Origin: Arachnopeziza araneosa
Lineage: Eukaryota > Ascomycota > Leotiomycetes > Helotiales > Arachnopezizaceae
Reading direction: 5' to 3'
Length of the DNA stretch: 64,000 nucleotides
Assembly (NCBI GenBank): GCA_003988855.1
Contig: QYAI01000115.1
Location: 62,001-126,000 of the forward strand
Part shown: positions 21,945-34,752 of the stretch, piece after piece
How positions within the stretch are numbered: position 1 is the first letter of the stretch
Layout: the number at the start of each line of letters is the position of its first letter
Translations under genes and position numbers: made by a program
The notes under the pieces: model-generated
Told to the model about the DNA's origin: nothing
Databases searched by the model: none
Seen by the model: the letters and a program-made list of their open reading frames with translations, nothing else

Positions 21945-23380
21945 TTAAAATACACAGCCTTTGTCCATCAACCATTGCTTCGTCTCATCTAAACCCGTGT
22001 ATCTGAGAATGTCAGCAAGATTTCGAATATGACCAGATTACTTACGCTACCATGAAAACCTTGGAGAAATCATCGACATCCTCAGCTTTTCCAGTTTTCA
22101 GAAAGCTCTCCAAGTCAAAACTCTCAATGACATGATACGCCTTCCAAACCTGATAGAAGTCGAAGGATGATCGTGCTTCCCAAAGGGAACGAGACAGGGT
22201 CCAACAGTGATTGAACTTCCATGCACGAAAAAATCCAACTTCATAGGTTAATAAGAAGTGTTGGTGAAAGTGACTTACGTACCATCATTAGTCTCGCTCA
22301 TTATATTCCACATACCGAGGAAGGCATATGCTATGATGATGGTTCGTCGGACTGATTCGGATAATATCCACCACTTAATCATTAGCGGCAGGACATTTAG
22401 AAGATGTAAAGTACTTACCTCCCACGATCTTGGAGGATCGGGATCTTTCATATTCTCTGTCGTGCTAAGATTCTCTCTAACTCTGCACAGTTCATCTAGC
22501 CAGTCATGCAATAAAGACATGTTCCGATCGGCATTAGATCTCAAAGTGATGTCCCCATCAAACAGTCCGATTATTTGATATAAAAATAGCGCTTGGACTC
22601 GTGCCAGCTTCCCCTGCGGCGTGTTTATCGGCGGTTGTCGCTTTAGCTCATTCAGACTTTGGCAGATAACTCTGAATACTGAGGTTTTGTTGCTCGTAGT
22701 CATATTGCTATAAAGGGTACTGACAGTGAAGCAGGACTGGATTGAGGATGGCATTTGATCTTTATACAAACACCGATGCATCCAAGGCGTGTGGTTATCC
22801 TTAGCGAAAGTACGGGGGTAGTCTTTTAGACTTTTGACTATGAAATGAACTTTGGTCGTAGGGTCATATACCTGCCATGGTTCATATTGAGCCTTGTCAC
22901 TGATTAGTGGTAGAACCTCTTTGTGAGATGGTTACAAACACATAGATCAGCCATTGGAGAATAGTCAAACTTGCTTAATGAGTCTTCTTTTTCCTGTCGT
23001 TGAGTGGATCGCTCCCCGAAATTGGCAAGGAGTTGCATGTCTTTGGGTGATATGTTCTGATTGTCCGCAAGGTTCGGGAAAGGATCTATGAATGAATCGA
23101 AGGTTGACAGGCAGCTGGGATCAAGACCAGTGGGCGACATATCATCAATGGATGCTGATAGAGTAGCGAATCCTACCCAAGAAGCACCCAAGTCCACCGA
23201 GTCAAATTCAGAAAAGGCTTCGGCATGTGTTCGCTTCCCATAGAGACATGAAATCTTCTTCAATTCGCATCTTGAACAGGTTGGATGCCGCTTGTCGCAG
23301 CCTCGTTTGCCTTTGACGCACGCTTGGCAACTCTTCTGCCTTGAGGCAACGGACAACTCAGGGGCTAGTTCTTCAGTCAT
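21945..23380 (-). CDS. Zn(II)2Cys6 fungal transcription factor
   Basis: Five exons (22940-23380, 22419-22892, 22283-22373, 22046-22238, 21945-22002) give 418 aa. The zinc cluster lies at residues 18-45 (C18, C21, C28, C35, C38, C45: CQACVKGKRGCDKRHPTCSRC), the Gal4-type DNA-binding motif. The C-terminal half matches a regulatory domain often seen in ascomycetes (KWWILSESVRRTIIIAYAFL without the intron, then GFFRAWKFNHCWTLSRSLWE and FDLESFLKTGKAEDVDDFSK). Introns are 47, 45, 44 and 43 nt; the third exon's left intron is in frame without a stop but has GTAAGT and fits better removed. The first intron uses a weaker GTTTGT donor. It is divergent from the Rossmann gene (258 bp between starts), so control of that gene or of the nearby P450 is possible. 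Confidence 0.85.
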
Positions 23381-23638
23381 TCATGAGTCGCCTATTGGCC
23401 AGCGATGATTGTCTGTGGGGAGGAGGCAGTGGGCAAGCTGAGGGACATGATTTGTGGCCTCAGGCCTGGTCTCAGAAATGCGCTACTTCTGTAAAGACCC
23501 CAGAATAACAATCGCAAACTCCGCTCCGCAACTCCGCTGCGCAGATTCCCCCCGCATACCCTCCGCAGGTGACACCCCAATAAAGGTAGCTGCTCGCCAC
23601 ACGACAATATACATTCACCTCACATTCCAAAAAACAAC

Positions 23639-24387
23639 ATGCAAGTCATCCTCTTCGGAAGCACGGGCTTCATTGGGAAAGAAGTCCTTAATCAATGCCT
23701 GAAAACCCCCTCAATAACTTCTATCATCGCTGTTTCACGTCGTGCTCTCCCTGAGGAGTCCGTAGATCCAAAAGTTACCGTGGTCATTCTGGAAGATTTC
23801 AAGCTGTACCCCGACTCTATCCTAGAGCAATTTAAAGATGCAGATGCGTGTATATGGTAAGTTAACCCGATGGCAGAAAGATCACATAAGTACTTGACTG
23901 ACGGGGAAAGGTCAATTGGAACGTATAACTGGGACACAGTGGTAGAGTTAGACTACCCAGAGGCATTTCAGCGAGCGCTGGTTAAGATTTTGGATGCCAA
24001 GAAGACGTTTACCTACGTTTATCTTGGTGGTGCTTTAACGGAGACGGATCAGGAGAAGACTCTGTGGCTATTTTCTCAAGGACGACGTGTGCGCGTACGT
24101 CATTCCCCTTGATTTTCTTGGCAAAATATACTTAATCTTCTCAGGGGCTCGCGCAGACCAAATTCTTGGAGTTTGGAAAACACAATCAGAATGTGAAGAC
24201 ATATGTTGTAAGGCCAGGAGCAGTTCTGAAGGGATACGGAAGCGCCTTGCTAGGATTTCTACTACCAACGGTTCCCGTACGGATTCTAGGGGCTGTGATG
24301 GTAGATTTGGTCGTGAATGGAGGTGATGAGCAGTTGGTGGAGAATAAGACCATTGTAGAGAGAGGGAAGGAGTTGGTAAAACACTAA
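23639..24387 (+). CDS. NAD(P)-binding Rossmann-fold reductase/epimerase-like protein
   Basis: Three exons (23639-23856, 23911-24094, 24145-24387) with 54- and 50-nt introns give 214 aa. The N-terminus has the nucleotide-binding loop VILFGSTGFIGKEVLNQCL (G-x-x-G-x-x-G). Other core stretches are TFTYVYLGGALTETDQEKT, KFLEFGKHNQNVKTYVVRPG and VNGGDEQLVENKTIVERG. The length and Rossmann pattern fit small atypical short-chain dehydrogenase or NmrA/epimerase-like proteins that are common in fungi. No classical YxxxK is evident, so catalysis is uncertain. It is divergent from the Zn2Cys6 regulator and convergent with the P450 (375 bp between 3' ends). Confidence 0.8.
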
Positions 24388-24761
24388 TAGTATTGCATGA
24401 AGGCATCTCAACAAATTGCCACTAGTAGTAATTTTTTAAGTCACTGACAAAAAGAGTAAACACAATCCAGCCTCTCTTATCCACAAAACGGAATTAAACT
24501 TGATGGACACAAGGGTTAGATGGCCAATAATTTCGTCTTACTCCTTCCTAGTATGATAGACTTCCTTATCCAGGTAAGAAAATTTTCCCAGCTTCCGACT
24601 GTCTTTACTTCTTCTAGGGGACTTTAATGAAAGGAGCACCCATCCTTATTTTCAATTCTTAGCGCGATAGCTTAGCGTTCATTTTCAACGCCCCATGTCT
24701 TCATGCACATTTTCCTAAGCTGAAGAAACGATGGAGATAACAACCGACCTAACTACAATGC
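24388..24761. other. convergent intergenic region
   Basis: AT-rich sequence between two 3' ends. It may include an alternative last exon of the P450 (see that entry). No other gene is seen. Confidence 0.5.
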
Positions 24762-26709
24762 TTACTCACCCTTCTGGATAAGCTTTACAGCTCGCTCATC
24801 ACGCGGCTGGATAAGGCACGGGAAATCGTCAGGATAACTATCCCACAACCGAAATGTCAGCGTCACTCAGCCTCATCAGAAAGCCAATGCTTCTATGTCA
24901 GACGTAGAGATATTTCTTACCTTTCCAATCCACTATTCGTCTTCGGTGCAGGGGTGATTTCCTTTCCTTCACCATCCAAAGCTTTAGAAATGTTAAAAGT
25001 GGCAAGCAGGGTCGCAATAGCAACCCAGATCGTGTCTGTGGCAAGATATTGACCTGGGCATATCCTGCCAAGTAAAATGTTAGTTACATTCATTGAAAAG
25101 AAGATAGTAGAACATTACCGGCGACCAAATCCAAAACCTCCTACAGGTAATGGCTCGCCAAGTCCACCTTCGCTGACAGGAACAAAGCGGTCTGGGTTGA
25201 ATGAATCTGGGTTTGAATAGACTGAAGGATCGTGTGAGATTGCATATACATTTGCTATGACAATAGATCTGAACCCACGAGAAATGTTAGCAACAAATCG
25301 AAGGCAAGCCATTTTGAGAGCACAGAACTAGTTATTCCATACCCTTTTGGAATATACATATTCCTGTAGATATCTTCTTTGCTTGACCTATGAGGAACAG
25401 CAAGTGGAGCAGCAGGATGCCACCTAAAGTTTCAAGCGATTAGTGGAAAGTGAGGGTTATCGGGTAAGGGGTTATCTATATACCGTGATGTCTCGTAGAG
25501 TAAGCGGTCGACCGATGGCAATTTACCTCGATCTGATAATTTTGGCAGACGATCTCTTCCAATCACTCGATCAATTTCTTGGCGAGCTTTTTCTTGGGCT
25601 GTTTGATTTAACACCATGCCGAGAACAAAGATTGAGAGTGTGCCTAAACTGATATCTGCCCCCGATGCATGCCTACATTATTGGATCAGTATTCTCTCAT
25701 CCGTTAAATTAAGTTAAATAGCGTCTTGAGACGCGTAATCCCTTGGGATATTCAAGGAACCAGCACTTCTAAAAAACATTTCTAGGGGAAAAAATACTCA
25801 CACGATTGCGGCAGCACCTCGTAGGTCGTCTTCTGTAATATCAGCCGCATCGTCGCCAGGATTGGCTGATGCCATCTCTTCCAACATTCTGCGCACAAAA
25901 GACACATCAGGTGTCCCGCTTTCCATGCCCCTTTTCGTATAAGCAAAAGGAGCTTCATAGAACTCCCTGACCACGGGATAACTCTTGCGAGCGAAATTCA
26001 AGGAGGGAAAGATCTTGACCCAATTAGGAAGACGACGAAGAGCAGGGACGATATCGACGACGGTGGCACCTGGTGGTCCACCACTGGAGAAGAACCATGC
26101 CATCTTTTCTGCGAGAAGGATGTAGGGATCGTTGTCTTCAGTCACTCGAATGCCGTATGTAATATCTAGAATGATAGAGCCAGAATATCTCATGAAATAT
26201 TCTCTCCAACGGTCAGGTTTTTGCAGCATGTGACGCGTGAATACCAGAACTGCATGCTCTTGCTTCTCGCGATACTGGAGAATATTGCTTTGGGAGAAGG
26301 CATTTTGTAGCATCTTGCGATGTTTGCGGAATCTTGGACCGGATGATATAAAAGCAATGGAATCAATCCAGCCCGATTCTTCATACAAGTGAAAATCCGG
26401 CCTGTCGCTGTAGATTTTGCTGCGCTTGTCCATCAAATCAACCGCTGCTTGAGCGCTGTTGAGAACGACAACAGGCTGGCCCATAAGGTTGAGGTAGAGC
26501 ACGTCAGAGTTTAGCTCCTTTCCCCATTTTTGGTAGCTTAACTCGGAGCTAGAATCAGGTACGATACGAACGTGGCCGATGATGGGATCTGCTGGTGGGC
26601 TAGGCGGTAGTGGCGCAGGTAGAACGGACTTGCTGTTGGCTGTTGCGATTTTCCAGGCTACGACGCCAAGAATGAGAACGAGGAGGAGGACTCCATTGGA
26701 AAATGCCAT
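24762..26709 (-). CDS. cytochrome P450 monooxygenase
   Basis: Six exons (25802-26709, 25484-25672, 25343-25423, 25119-25268, 24921-25064, 24762-24837) give 515 aa, a normal P450 length. It has an N-terminal ER anchor (GVLLLVLILGVVAWKIA), a Pro-rich hinge (LPAPLPPSPPADPIIGH), an I-helix region (HASGADISLGTLSIF), the E-x-x-R motif (LLYETSR), the PERF-like FNPDRF and the heme loop GFGFGRRICPGQY with the Cys ligand. The I-helix lacks a clear AGxDT Thr (GADIS). By memory it resembles the O-methylsterigmatocystin-oxidoreductase-like group; the subfamily is not certain. An ATG at 26715 would add two residues. The last exon ends GGT-GAG-TAA, which is also a GTGAGT donor; splicing to a downstream AG would change only the last residues. 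It may act with the adjacent regulator and reductase. Confidence 0.9.
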
Positions 26710-27570
26710 GATCAAAAGTTAACAAGAGGTATCTTTGAGTTGTTGAATTGCATGACGGATACAGTTCATTTCCAAATGGGGGGATCTTGCCATACTTATC
26801 AACCTTCCGGCTTGCGCTCCGAGAAGTGGAAGGAAGCAGATCAATGTACGAACGGAGTCTAACGTGGACCAATTGAGATTGTAAGGTTTCGTCGGATGAT
26901 GAACCCGCGCTGGGGAGCAGCTGCAAGGACGGAGACCATCGAGCATCTTTGACGTATCAAACAACGGAATACCCAGCCCCACAGACGCCCCGTGCCGTCC
27001 CTTGAAAGGTTCCAAGTGTGCACTGACATGCCCCAGCGATCCCCATCACCCTGTTCCCATTCCCTCGACTGCCGGGCAAACCAGCACTAGGCAATCGATC
27101 CGAGCAAGCAGCTGGGTTCCCTTATGTCCTAGCTCCTTGATTCGACGGACGTATTGTGTGCGAGCCAAAGTTTACACACACCCGCTATTTGAGCTTTGTG
27201 TTGTACCTACATGGTACTGTTTCTACCATTCCTTACAGGACTGTGATTATCGATAAATGGAAGAAACAAATATTACATTGATAGAATAGGATAGCGATCT
27301 AACTCCGAGAGTGGGAGCACTCTTCCACCACTTTGAGGAGAATCGTGTCTGAATCAGCCATTTGAACTTCGACTTTGCAACCTCATGACATCCATCTCAA
27401 CATTTAATGCCTGACTTGACACACCTCTTGCATTTTGAAGTGTTGAAGTTTTACACCCCTCAAATTAATACGTCACAGAACCCCCGGGTCTCATATCTTG
27501 GAGCTATCCAGACGAGATGAGGTGCGATATTTCGTGGTATGAGCAGTGTTCCATTTCGCATTTCAAGATC
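26710..27570. other. intergenic region upstream of the P450
   Basis: No supported gene. ORFs of 84-98 codons on both strands overlap each other and have no motif. It contains the P450 promoter and the 3' flank of the NACHT gene. Confidence 0.5.
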
Positions 27571-30247
27571 TCAGAAATAATCATGAGCCTGCTTTCTGGC
27601 AAACTTTGCTGATGCCTCAAGTAGATTCACCAAGTCGATACCCTTCTTTCCCGCAAGTAGCATAAAAGTCGGCCATATCGTCTCGTTGGCCTGCCCCAAG
27701 CTCGCGCTGGTCATAATCTTACTGTTCAGAAAATCCTTCAACTTCCTAGGATCGTGATCCATATACCCTCCACGAAGCCTTGAAAACCTCGTATACCTCA
27801 AAAGCGGCTCTAGCAGACTCGGATGCGCCGTCAGCTTTTCCTCGACGTAGAGATAGAGCCCTGCTTCAATAGCCCACGCCAAAAACTTCTCGCCCATACT
27901 GTCATCGACTACTTCTTCCCAATCTGACATTTCGTTCATAGTTCGAGAGAAAGGTTTCGTGGTCTGAGTGTGCAAAGCTAAAAATTGGTCTAGTTCGTCG
28001 AGGATAGCTGTCTCAGACCGGCAGTGGTGAATCTCGATTTCTTTTGCGTAGGACATTAGATCTCGCATTAAAGCGTCAAGAACCTTTGAAGGGGCACGGT
28101 TGGCGCTGACCGAGATCTCTGATGGTTGAAGGTATTTGATTTGAGCTAGGGATACTCGACAGAGTGATACGTTTACGTCAAAGCCGCTAGAGACATGAGC
28201 CTGAAGCATAGTTTGAACTTCTTCTGTTTTTAGAAAATCCTTTACAGTTCGATGTAGGAAGTCAATTTTGTATTGAAACGAGAAGCTCTTTTCAACATCA
28301 ACGTTTGTCTCGAGAAGGCCTTTGGTCCGCGCATTGAGGTACATCTTCATTCCTATCCTATCCGCTTGTAGTTTTTCCCAAGTCTGACTTTCTGTCTTTG
28401 CAGCAATAGCATAATCCGGATTGTCTCTTTCACTTTTCAGGAACATGACCATCGAGACAGGTAATGGATTCCGGCAGCATAAGCACATTTGAAAGATCTG
28501 TGCCGTCTCTGAGCGGTAAACCTCGTCGATGTCGTGCAGTATATACATAAAGCATTTCATGAGATCAGAAGGAAGGAGGTCGACTCTTCTCTGCAATTCG
28601 GGAATATCGTTGCCATCTTCTAATCCATTCAAGAGTGATTCGGCAATGAGGTAGACCCACAGAAACACTCCTTCAGCCTTGTTAACAATCTGTTGGATAA
28701 GATCTTTGTATTGTTGATCCTGTTGAGCAAGACTTCTGAATTGAGGGTTTTCTCCAAGTTTGTCATAGACGTAGATTTGGATGTCGTTTCGGGTCAGATT
28801 TTGAAGAATCAATTTTCTCTCTGAATCTGCTCCAAAGGCATTCTCGAATACGTTCCACGGCCGGCTGGAGAGACAGATCTTCACGGCTTTTGAATTGGTA
28901 GAGTCTTTGAAGAGCTTGACGATCTCGGAAGGATTTCCATCATACTCGTCAAGCCCGTCGATGAAAAGACATATCTTAACTGGGTTGGCATGTCCCTTAA
29001 GCGACCTGTTGTGTCCGTCGATAGGCATTGCACTTCGTTCTGCTAATTCCGTGGTATGATCAATCAGTCGCTTGAATACTTTCAGCAACTCTGGAAGAGT
29101 CCAAAAAGACGGTGGCTGGTCACTACTATCTCCTGTCTTGGTACATACATCAATGATAAGTTCAGGACACTTCCTTAGGATCTGATATAACAAAGAACGC
29201 AGGAGCCCAACTTGCGACATCTGCATCGTGTTATTCCCAGCATTCCAGAAGAAGTGTGTTGCAGTGACAAGTTTATGTGGCTTAGCCCAAGCTTCCAAGG
29301 CATTTTGTGTATATTGGTGATGCCACAAATACTTCATCAGCGTTGATTTCCCTGAACCTGCCTTTCCAGAAACCCAGTAAATTCCGTCACTCTCTTCAAG
29401 CCACTTCATAAAACTTGGCTTTTGGTACGTTTCATCCCGAGTGCGTTCGAATATCCACTGGAAAGTTTCGGCATGCTGATCCTTGACGTTAGAGAGACGC
29501 ACACTCATGGAATTGAAGTGCAGACTATCAAGGAATTTCAAAGACGTTTCTGTGCGCTTTTTCTCGACTTCAAAGTTGGATAATTTCTGCATCAGCTGAT
29601 CCGATACCTCTCTTAGGGAATCTGTTGTCATTCCTTGTTGTCGAGAAATTACTGCTATGGCATCTGCCAGCTCAGTTGTCATTCTGTCTAACCTTTTAGT
29701 TGTCTTTGTCTGCAATCGTGTGCTCTCATGAGCTAAGCTCTTGACCGACGACAGTATATCTGACTGTCGTTGACTATCAAATTTATTAGAAAATTCTTGA
29801 ACGATCTCGAACAGCATACTTAAGGATACTTATCAATCTTAATTGAACCTGTCTTTGAAGCCTCTCTAATCGAGTACCAATATTCTGAATCTTCTCCTTT
29901 TTCATCACACTCCTCAGTGCCTGGCGAAAACTTTGCCATTTCTTATGAATACCCTGCACTTTTATATCGTTCAATACCTCAAGAAGTTCGTCAGCGACTT
30001 CCCTGCAAGACCTAGCGACCTTCCGAAGCTCGATCTCGTCATCTGGTTGTTGTTGCCTAGGATTCGGCAAGGAGAGCTTTTTGCTCAATTGACTGAGGTC
30101 TAAAGTAACGCTTTCCAGTTCAAAATTCTCTGCTGAAGCACCGTGCGCTGTGGTATAAAGCTCCTTGGCTTCAGAAATGAGCTTGGTTCCGAAGTCGACG
30201 AATTGTACCAGTGCGCTTGCAACACCAAGACATGTTACTGGATCCAT
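27571..30247 (-). CDS. STAND NTPase with NACHT domain (fungal NLR-like)
   Basis: Two exons (29820-30247, 27571-29773) with a 46-nt intron containing CTAATAA give 876 aa. The N-terminus (MDPVTCLGVASALVQFVDFG) is the helical domain common in fungal STAND proteins. A coiled, Gln/Arg-rich linker follows, then the NACHT core: Walker A GKAGSGKST (residues 279-287), Walker B ICLFIDGLDEYDG, sensor region KICLSSRPW, and the typical post-NACHT helices (EGVFLWVYLIAESLLNGL; FLHRTVKDFL). There are no ankyrin, WD40 or TPR repeats at the C-terminus, which ends in a helical domain often found after fungal NACHT modules. Such proteins act in non-self recognition and regulated cell death. The effector here would be the N-terminal helical domain; its mode of action is not evident. 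Confidence 0.9.
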
Positions 30248-31735
30248 TATTGTCTATAGTACCTAAAATATAGATATTCGCATAGTGACCGTGATATTCT
30301 TGAAGATAGGAGGAAAAATAAAGACTACGAGAAATGGGGCTGCTAAATTGTGTGAGGGCGGGAGCCTAAACTTGATAAGCCTCATGTGGGAGGCTGCAGT
30401 AGTCGATGCGCCTGACAGCGATGATTCGCTCAAGATGCCAAGATGCGGTGGCAAAAGTGGCTGTGCTCTCTTCTGCTGGGCGCTTTTGCTTACCGTACTG
30501 TACACTTGACGTAGAAGACTACCTAGGGTGACGTGATCTCCGGAAAGTGGAACGACTGAGCCACAAAGGTAGTTGTAGCAATCTTGAGATAAATCAGTAA
30601 TGTGCACTGAAACACCTTTTGGTTAATATCACCAGACAAGATTCTGAACGGTCCAAATCTTGCACAAAACCGGCAGCATTGCATGAGGCTGGGATGCAGC
30701 AGTAAGGATTTCGACCAGGATGTCTCTTGTATGATAAGCGCACCCTACACTTCCAATCCATATCCAGACATCACATCGCAACGAAGACCCAATAAAATAC
30801 CATTGAATGAACATGATTAACTTCAAAGATCCCACTTTCCTAGCAACATATCTTTCTACCCTCGAAATGTATTATGATTTGATCGCAAAAATTATGTTCC
30901 CCAATTTCAACAAATTTCAGCACGCCCAAAGCCAGAGAACTAACCCCACAAGTGTTCCCTGTCATGCTTTTAAAGCCTTCAGCACAAGTAGCTCAGTTCA
31001 ATGTTTGAAAGTACCTTAATGCAACCATAGAGATGAAAAGAAAGAATACCTCTAACAAAATTCTACCAGTTTACTCTCTCTGTTTTCCCATCTCCTCAGC
31101 TTGTCCGGGTAAATCAGCATTATGCAATTGCTCGAATGGCTGGTTGATCGCTAAACTTTCTAATCTCGGCCTCCTCAATGAACGGGTGCGGCAGTATGCG
31201 AGTCAGGTTTCCCACACCTCACATTAAACTCACTGAGCAATTATGAATATATATTTTCCATCGCTCTAGGCAGATTTTGATTTATGGATTTAGGGGCAAC
31301 AATTGCGCAGTAGACGAGTAAATTAAGTGACAATAATCACAGATGAGTTTTATGATTGTCCTGAAGGATATTAACACTGTTTACAGAAGTTTGAAACTTG
31401 ATTTGTGTTGTTTAGTCTGTATATCTGATTGATAATGTAACGAGTTGGGAAATTTGTCTTCTTCAGCTTTAGATCAGAAGGGGCTTAGAAATCAGACGGA
31501 CAGCTTCTATTCAGCGACGAACTTCTAAGATTTTGAGCTTAGCAGAATACATATAGTAGCATCAGAATCAAATTGCATAAGTAAAACAAAAAATGAAAGC
31601 TCATTGTTTTTTCCCAACGTGAACAACATGATCTAAGGAAACTTTCCTCCTTGAAACGAAAGCATATGAAAGGAGCCGACCAATAAAATCGACTCTCTGC
31701 CGGTAATATCCTCAGTCCATTCCGCCAATCATAGA
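30248..31735. other. intergenic region between NACHT and Clr5 genes
   Basis: About 1.5 kb, AT-rich towards the right, with no supported gene. Short ORFs on both strands overlap one another and show no motif. Confidence 0.55.
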
Positions 31736-34700
31736 TCAATATTCAAATGCAGCTAAGAATGTTGTCCGATCATAATCTTCTAGATTCGAAAAGTAATATG
31801 CCGAGGCTTCTTCTACGCGTGAGGATTCATAGAAATCTGTCCCGCAAAAAACGCCACATTCGTAGAATGGTTTCATCATGCTTCTAGACACCAACTCAAT
31901 AGACAGTTCTTCTCCGTTTTCCAAGCTTTCAAGCACGGATACCATATCGAAGTTTCCCGAGATCCAAGGATCGCCTTCGGCAAGTCTTCTATAGGTCAAC
32001 AGCTCCGTTTGCACTGCGGCCCAAAGAGTTGTTAAGTTCTTATTCTCGCCAAAGTAATTATGCTGATAGTCCTCGAGACATTCATCATGGCCAAAACAAT
32101 CCCCAGGTAGAAAACTTTTATGTTCCTCGTCATCTTCGCTATCTTCCATGTCTTCGCCACCTTCCACGTCTTCATGCCAGTGGCGATATTCTTCGCGTAC
32201 CGGAACGTCTACATCCATGTCTGAGAGTTCGTCTATGCCTTCAGGTAGAATGCTGTAAAGATATTGAAAGTTGTCCTTGAGCGCCTCCGGAGTATTTGAT
32301 ATATTTTTAGGATGTCGCGGGTCCCACTCGGATTGTGAGAGTCGAAGAATACTACAGATTATTTTCCAACCAGTTCGACGTGGCTCTGGCCATTTAGAGA
32401 TTATATCTCTAGGAATTCTTTGAGCAAGTTCCAAAGGATCAAGAGATGAGTGACTGCACTCCTGGCTATCAATTTTACGCAAGAGGATATCCAGAGAGAC
32501 ATCTGCCTTCAAGAGAGGATTTGCGCCCTTCCCGAGAAGACACAGCAGACACGCAACCATTCCAAAAAGATTCTCTCCATCACTTCCTAGTTGTGCAAGA
32601 TACACTGTAGTGAGAACAAAAGTATGAAGAGGTCCTAGCTGGAGTTTGAGTCCACAAGTTTCATTCCGGCAACGCCTTAGGAAGAGGCCACTTGGTGAGT
32701 CAATATCAGGTCCCCAAGGTGGTCCGAAGAGTTTTTCAATGCAGTGCGTGATAGCTTGCGCCGCGGTGTGACAGAACATGTGCTTCCAGTTCTGAGGTAT
32801 TATAGGTATTCCGCGTGCATGGAGGCTTCGGATACAATCAGAATCAGCGTCCCATCTTCCGCAGATGTCTACCTCCTCTCCAACAAATCGATGCTCTTTT
32901 TTGAAGGCCTCATCGACCATCATTGGAGTGCATGAGGTATGCCCTTTTAAAATGGTTATCATTAGGGTATCAAGGACTGTATGATTGAGGTGATTCATGT
33001 AAAGCTTGCGTACAGAGGTCTCGCCGGTAACCATTTGATGCATAATACTATGAAACACAGAACAGCAAGTTCTCGAACCATCCAGGTAACTTGAAGCAAG
33101 ATGCAAGGGATACAAATCGTGCAAAGGGAAGCCCATATCGCGGCGCAATTTTTGAACTTCGAAAATCATCTCATCAATTAACTCCAAATTGCGAGCCATG
33201 ATGCTAAATCCAAAAGCCTCCTCTATCAATTGCTCGGGGGATCTTTTTGCTGCTTTTGCTATCTGTGTTGACGAGATTGGCAACTCTCTCGCACTGTAGG
33301 TGCTAAAGTCATTGCTCTCAAGGTTGGCTTGAAGACAGTCAACAAACTGGGGGGCAACAATCCCTGGTGTAGCAGCCCATGGTGTCCAAGAACTCTCATC
33401 TGCTGGGTCGTTCATCTTCTCAACTAACTCGGGAAATGGCGATCTCTCGTATACGAAATCTCGAATATGTATACTCCAGCGGCAGAGAGGAGTTGGTTCT
33501 GTGATATTAGGATCATTGGAAGACTTGGCTTGAGGGCTTTGGTCATGAAAATGTCGTTCGGAAGCGTTGGCAACTGGGGCAGGCGTTTCGAAACGATTTC
33601 CAATTCCGGTTTCAGAGAATTCGTTGAATCGAAGATTTGATGCGTTCCAAATGCGAGGCCCACGACCCCACGCTTTGGCAGTCTTGAAAGAATATTGCCA
33701 GAACTGATTTAACCAATCGGTGGTAATACTACGCATGGTGAGCAAGTCACGCAACAAGAGATATAGGCCCCGTACAACTGTTCTTGTAAATTCATCCCCG
33801 AAAGAAGATCTGTATGGCGCCTTTGGACGAAAAGATGTGCATGACTAATTTTCAGGCTCTCCTTCACCGCAATAGTCATCACAGATCTTTCGCTGCTCGT
33901 CGACAAAGCGTTACCAGGCGATGAGGGGTTTTGGGGTGACGGGCCGGCATTTGTTAACGGGGTGGCTACTAAGATATCGCTCATGGGGGTCCTAGCTGTA
34001 CCATCTAGAAATATCTGAAATTAGTAGAGGTAAATTGCGAATGAATTAAGCTTGTTGGGGGCTGATTATATCGCAGGTGAGAAGGACTGAAAAGGGACGG
34101 AACATACAGGGTGAGACATGGTCGGCAGCCTTGGATTTGAGAAAGCGTAAGACAGCAGCAGGCATACTCCAATTCATAAACCTAAAGAGTAACGTTAGAA
34201 TACCTCGAGATTGCAAGCGTGAATAGAGAGTGGATGGCCTTACACTCTATTGCCGGCCTGCAAGGCATGCCCTGATAACTTCTCGAGGTCGATAGCTCCG
34301 CTGCTCAGTCCTGCCCACAATGAGATCTCACGACGTGCTTCTTCCTTCAAATACCTCCGGATCTTTTGGGATTCGACTTTCCCCTTGTACAGCACAACGG
34401 ATGACTTCCCAAGCTGTGCTCGGGTTTGTAGGGTCTTGCTAATCTTCTCTTTCTTTGCGGTTGGAAGCGCTCTCTTGAGATTCCAGATGCCAAATTGGCG
34501 TTTGTATTGGCTTTCCCTGCAGAGGCAAGAAATCAGTTATCAATCCAATCAATTTATGAAGTGTAGCAAATGGATCATCACTCACGAAGCAAAGAAATGG
34601 TATTGTATTTCCATGATTTTGACAATTTCTTTCAACTTCAATTTGACCTCTTGTTCCAAGTATAACCAAGACATGACATCTTTGAGCAGTCCCCATCTCT

Positions 34701-34752
34701 CGGAATATGGCGCTACAAGCTGGTCGGCGGAAACTGGGGGTGCGCCGTCCAT
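31736..34752 (-). CDS. Clr5-domain protein
   Basis: Five exons (34586-34752, 34244-34516, 34108-34181, 33776-34004, 31736-33728) give 911 aa. The first two exons form a Clr5 domain: PYSERWGLLKDVMSWLYLEQ, a Lys-rich helix, then, across a 69-nt intron, FASESQYKRQFGIWNLKRAL. Clr5 domains occur at the start of many large ascomycete proteins of unclear role and are named after a fission-yeast silencing factor. The rest has no recognised catalytic motif; a long helical body contains an acidic run (GGEDMEDSEDDEEH) near residue 800. Exon 4 uses a second acceptor (TTTCTAG) because the first would give a stop after seven codons. The 47-nt last intron overlaps a region open in two frames. It is the same strand as the NACHT gene, about 1.5 kb upstream of it. 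Confidence 0.78.
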
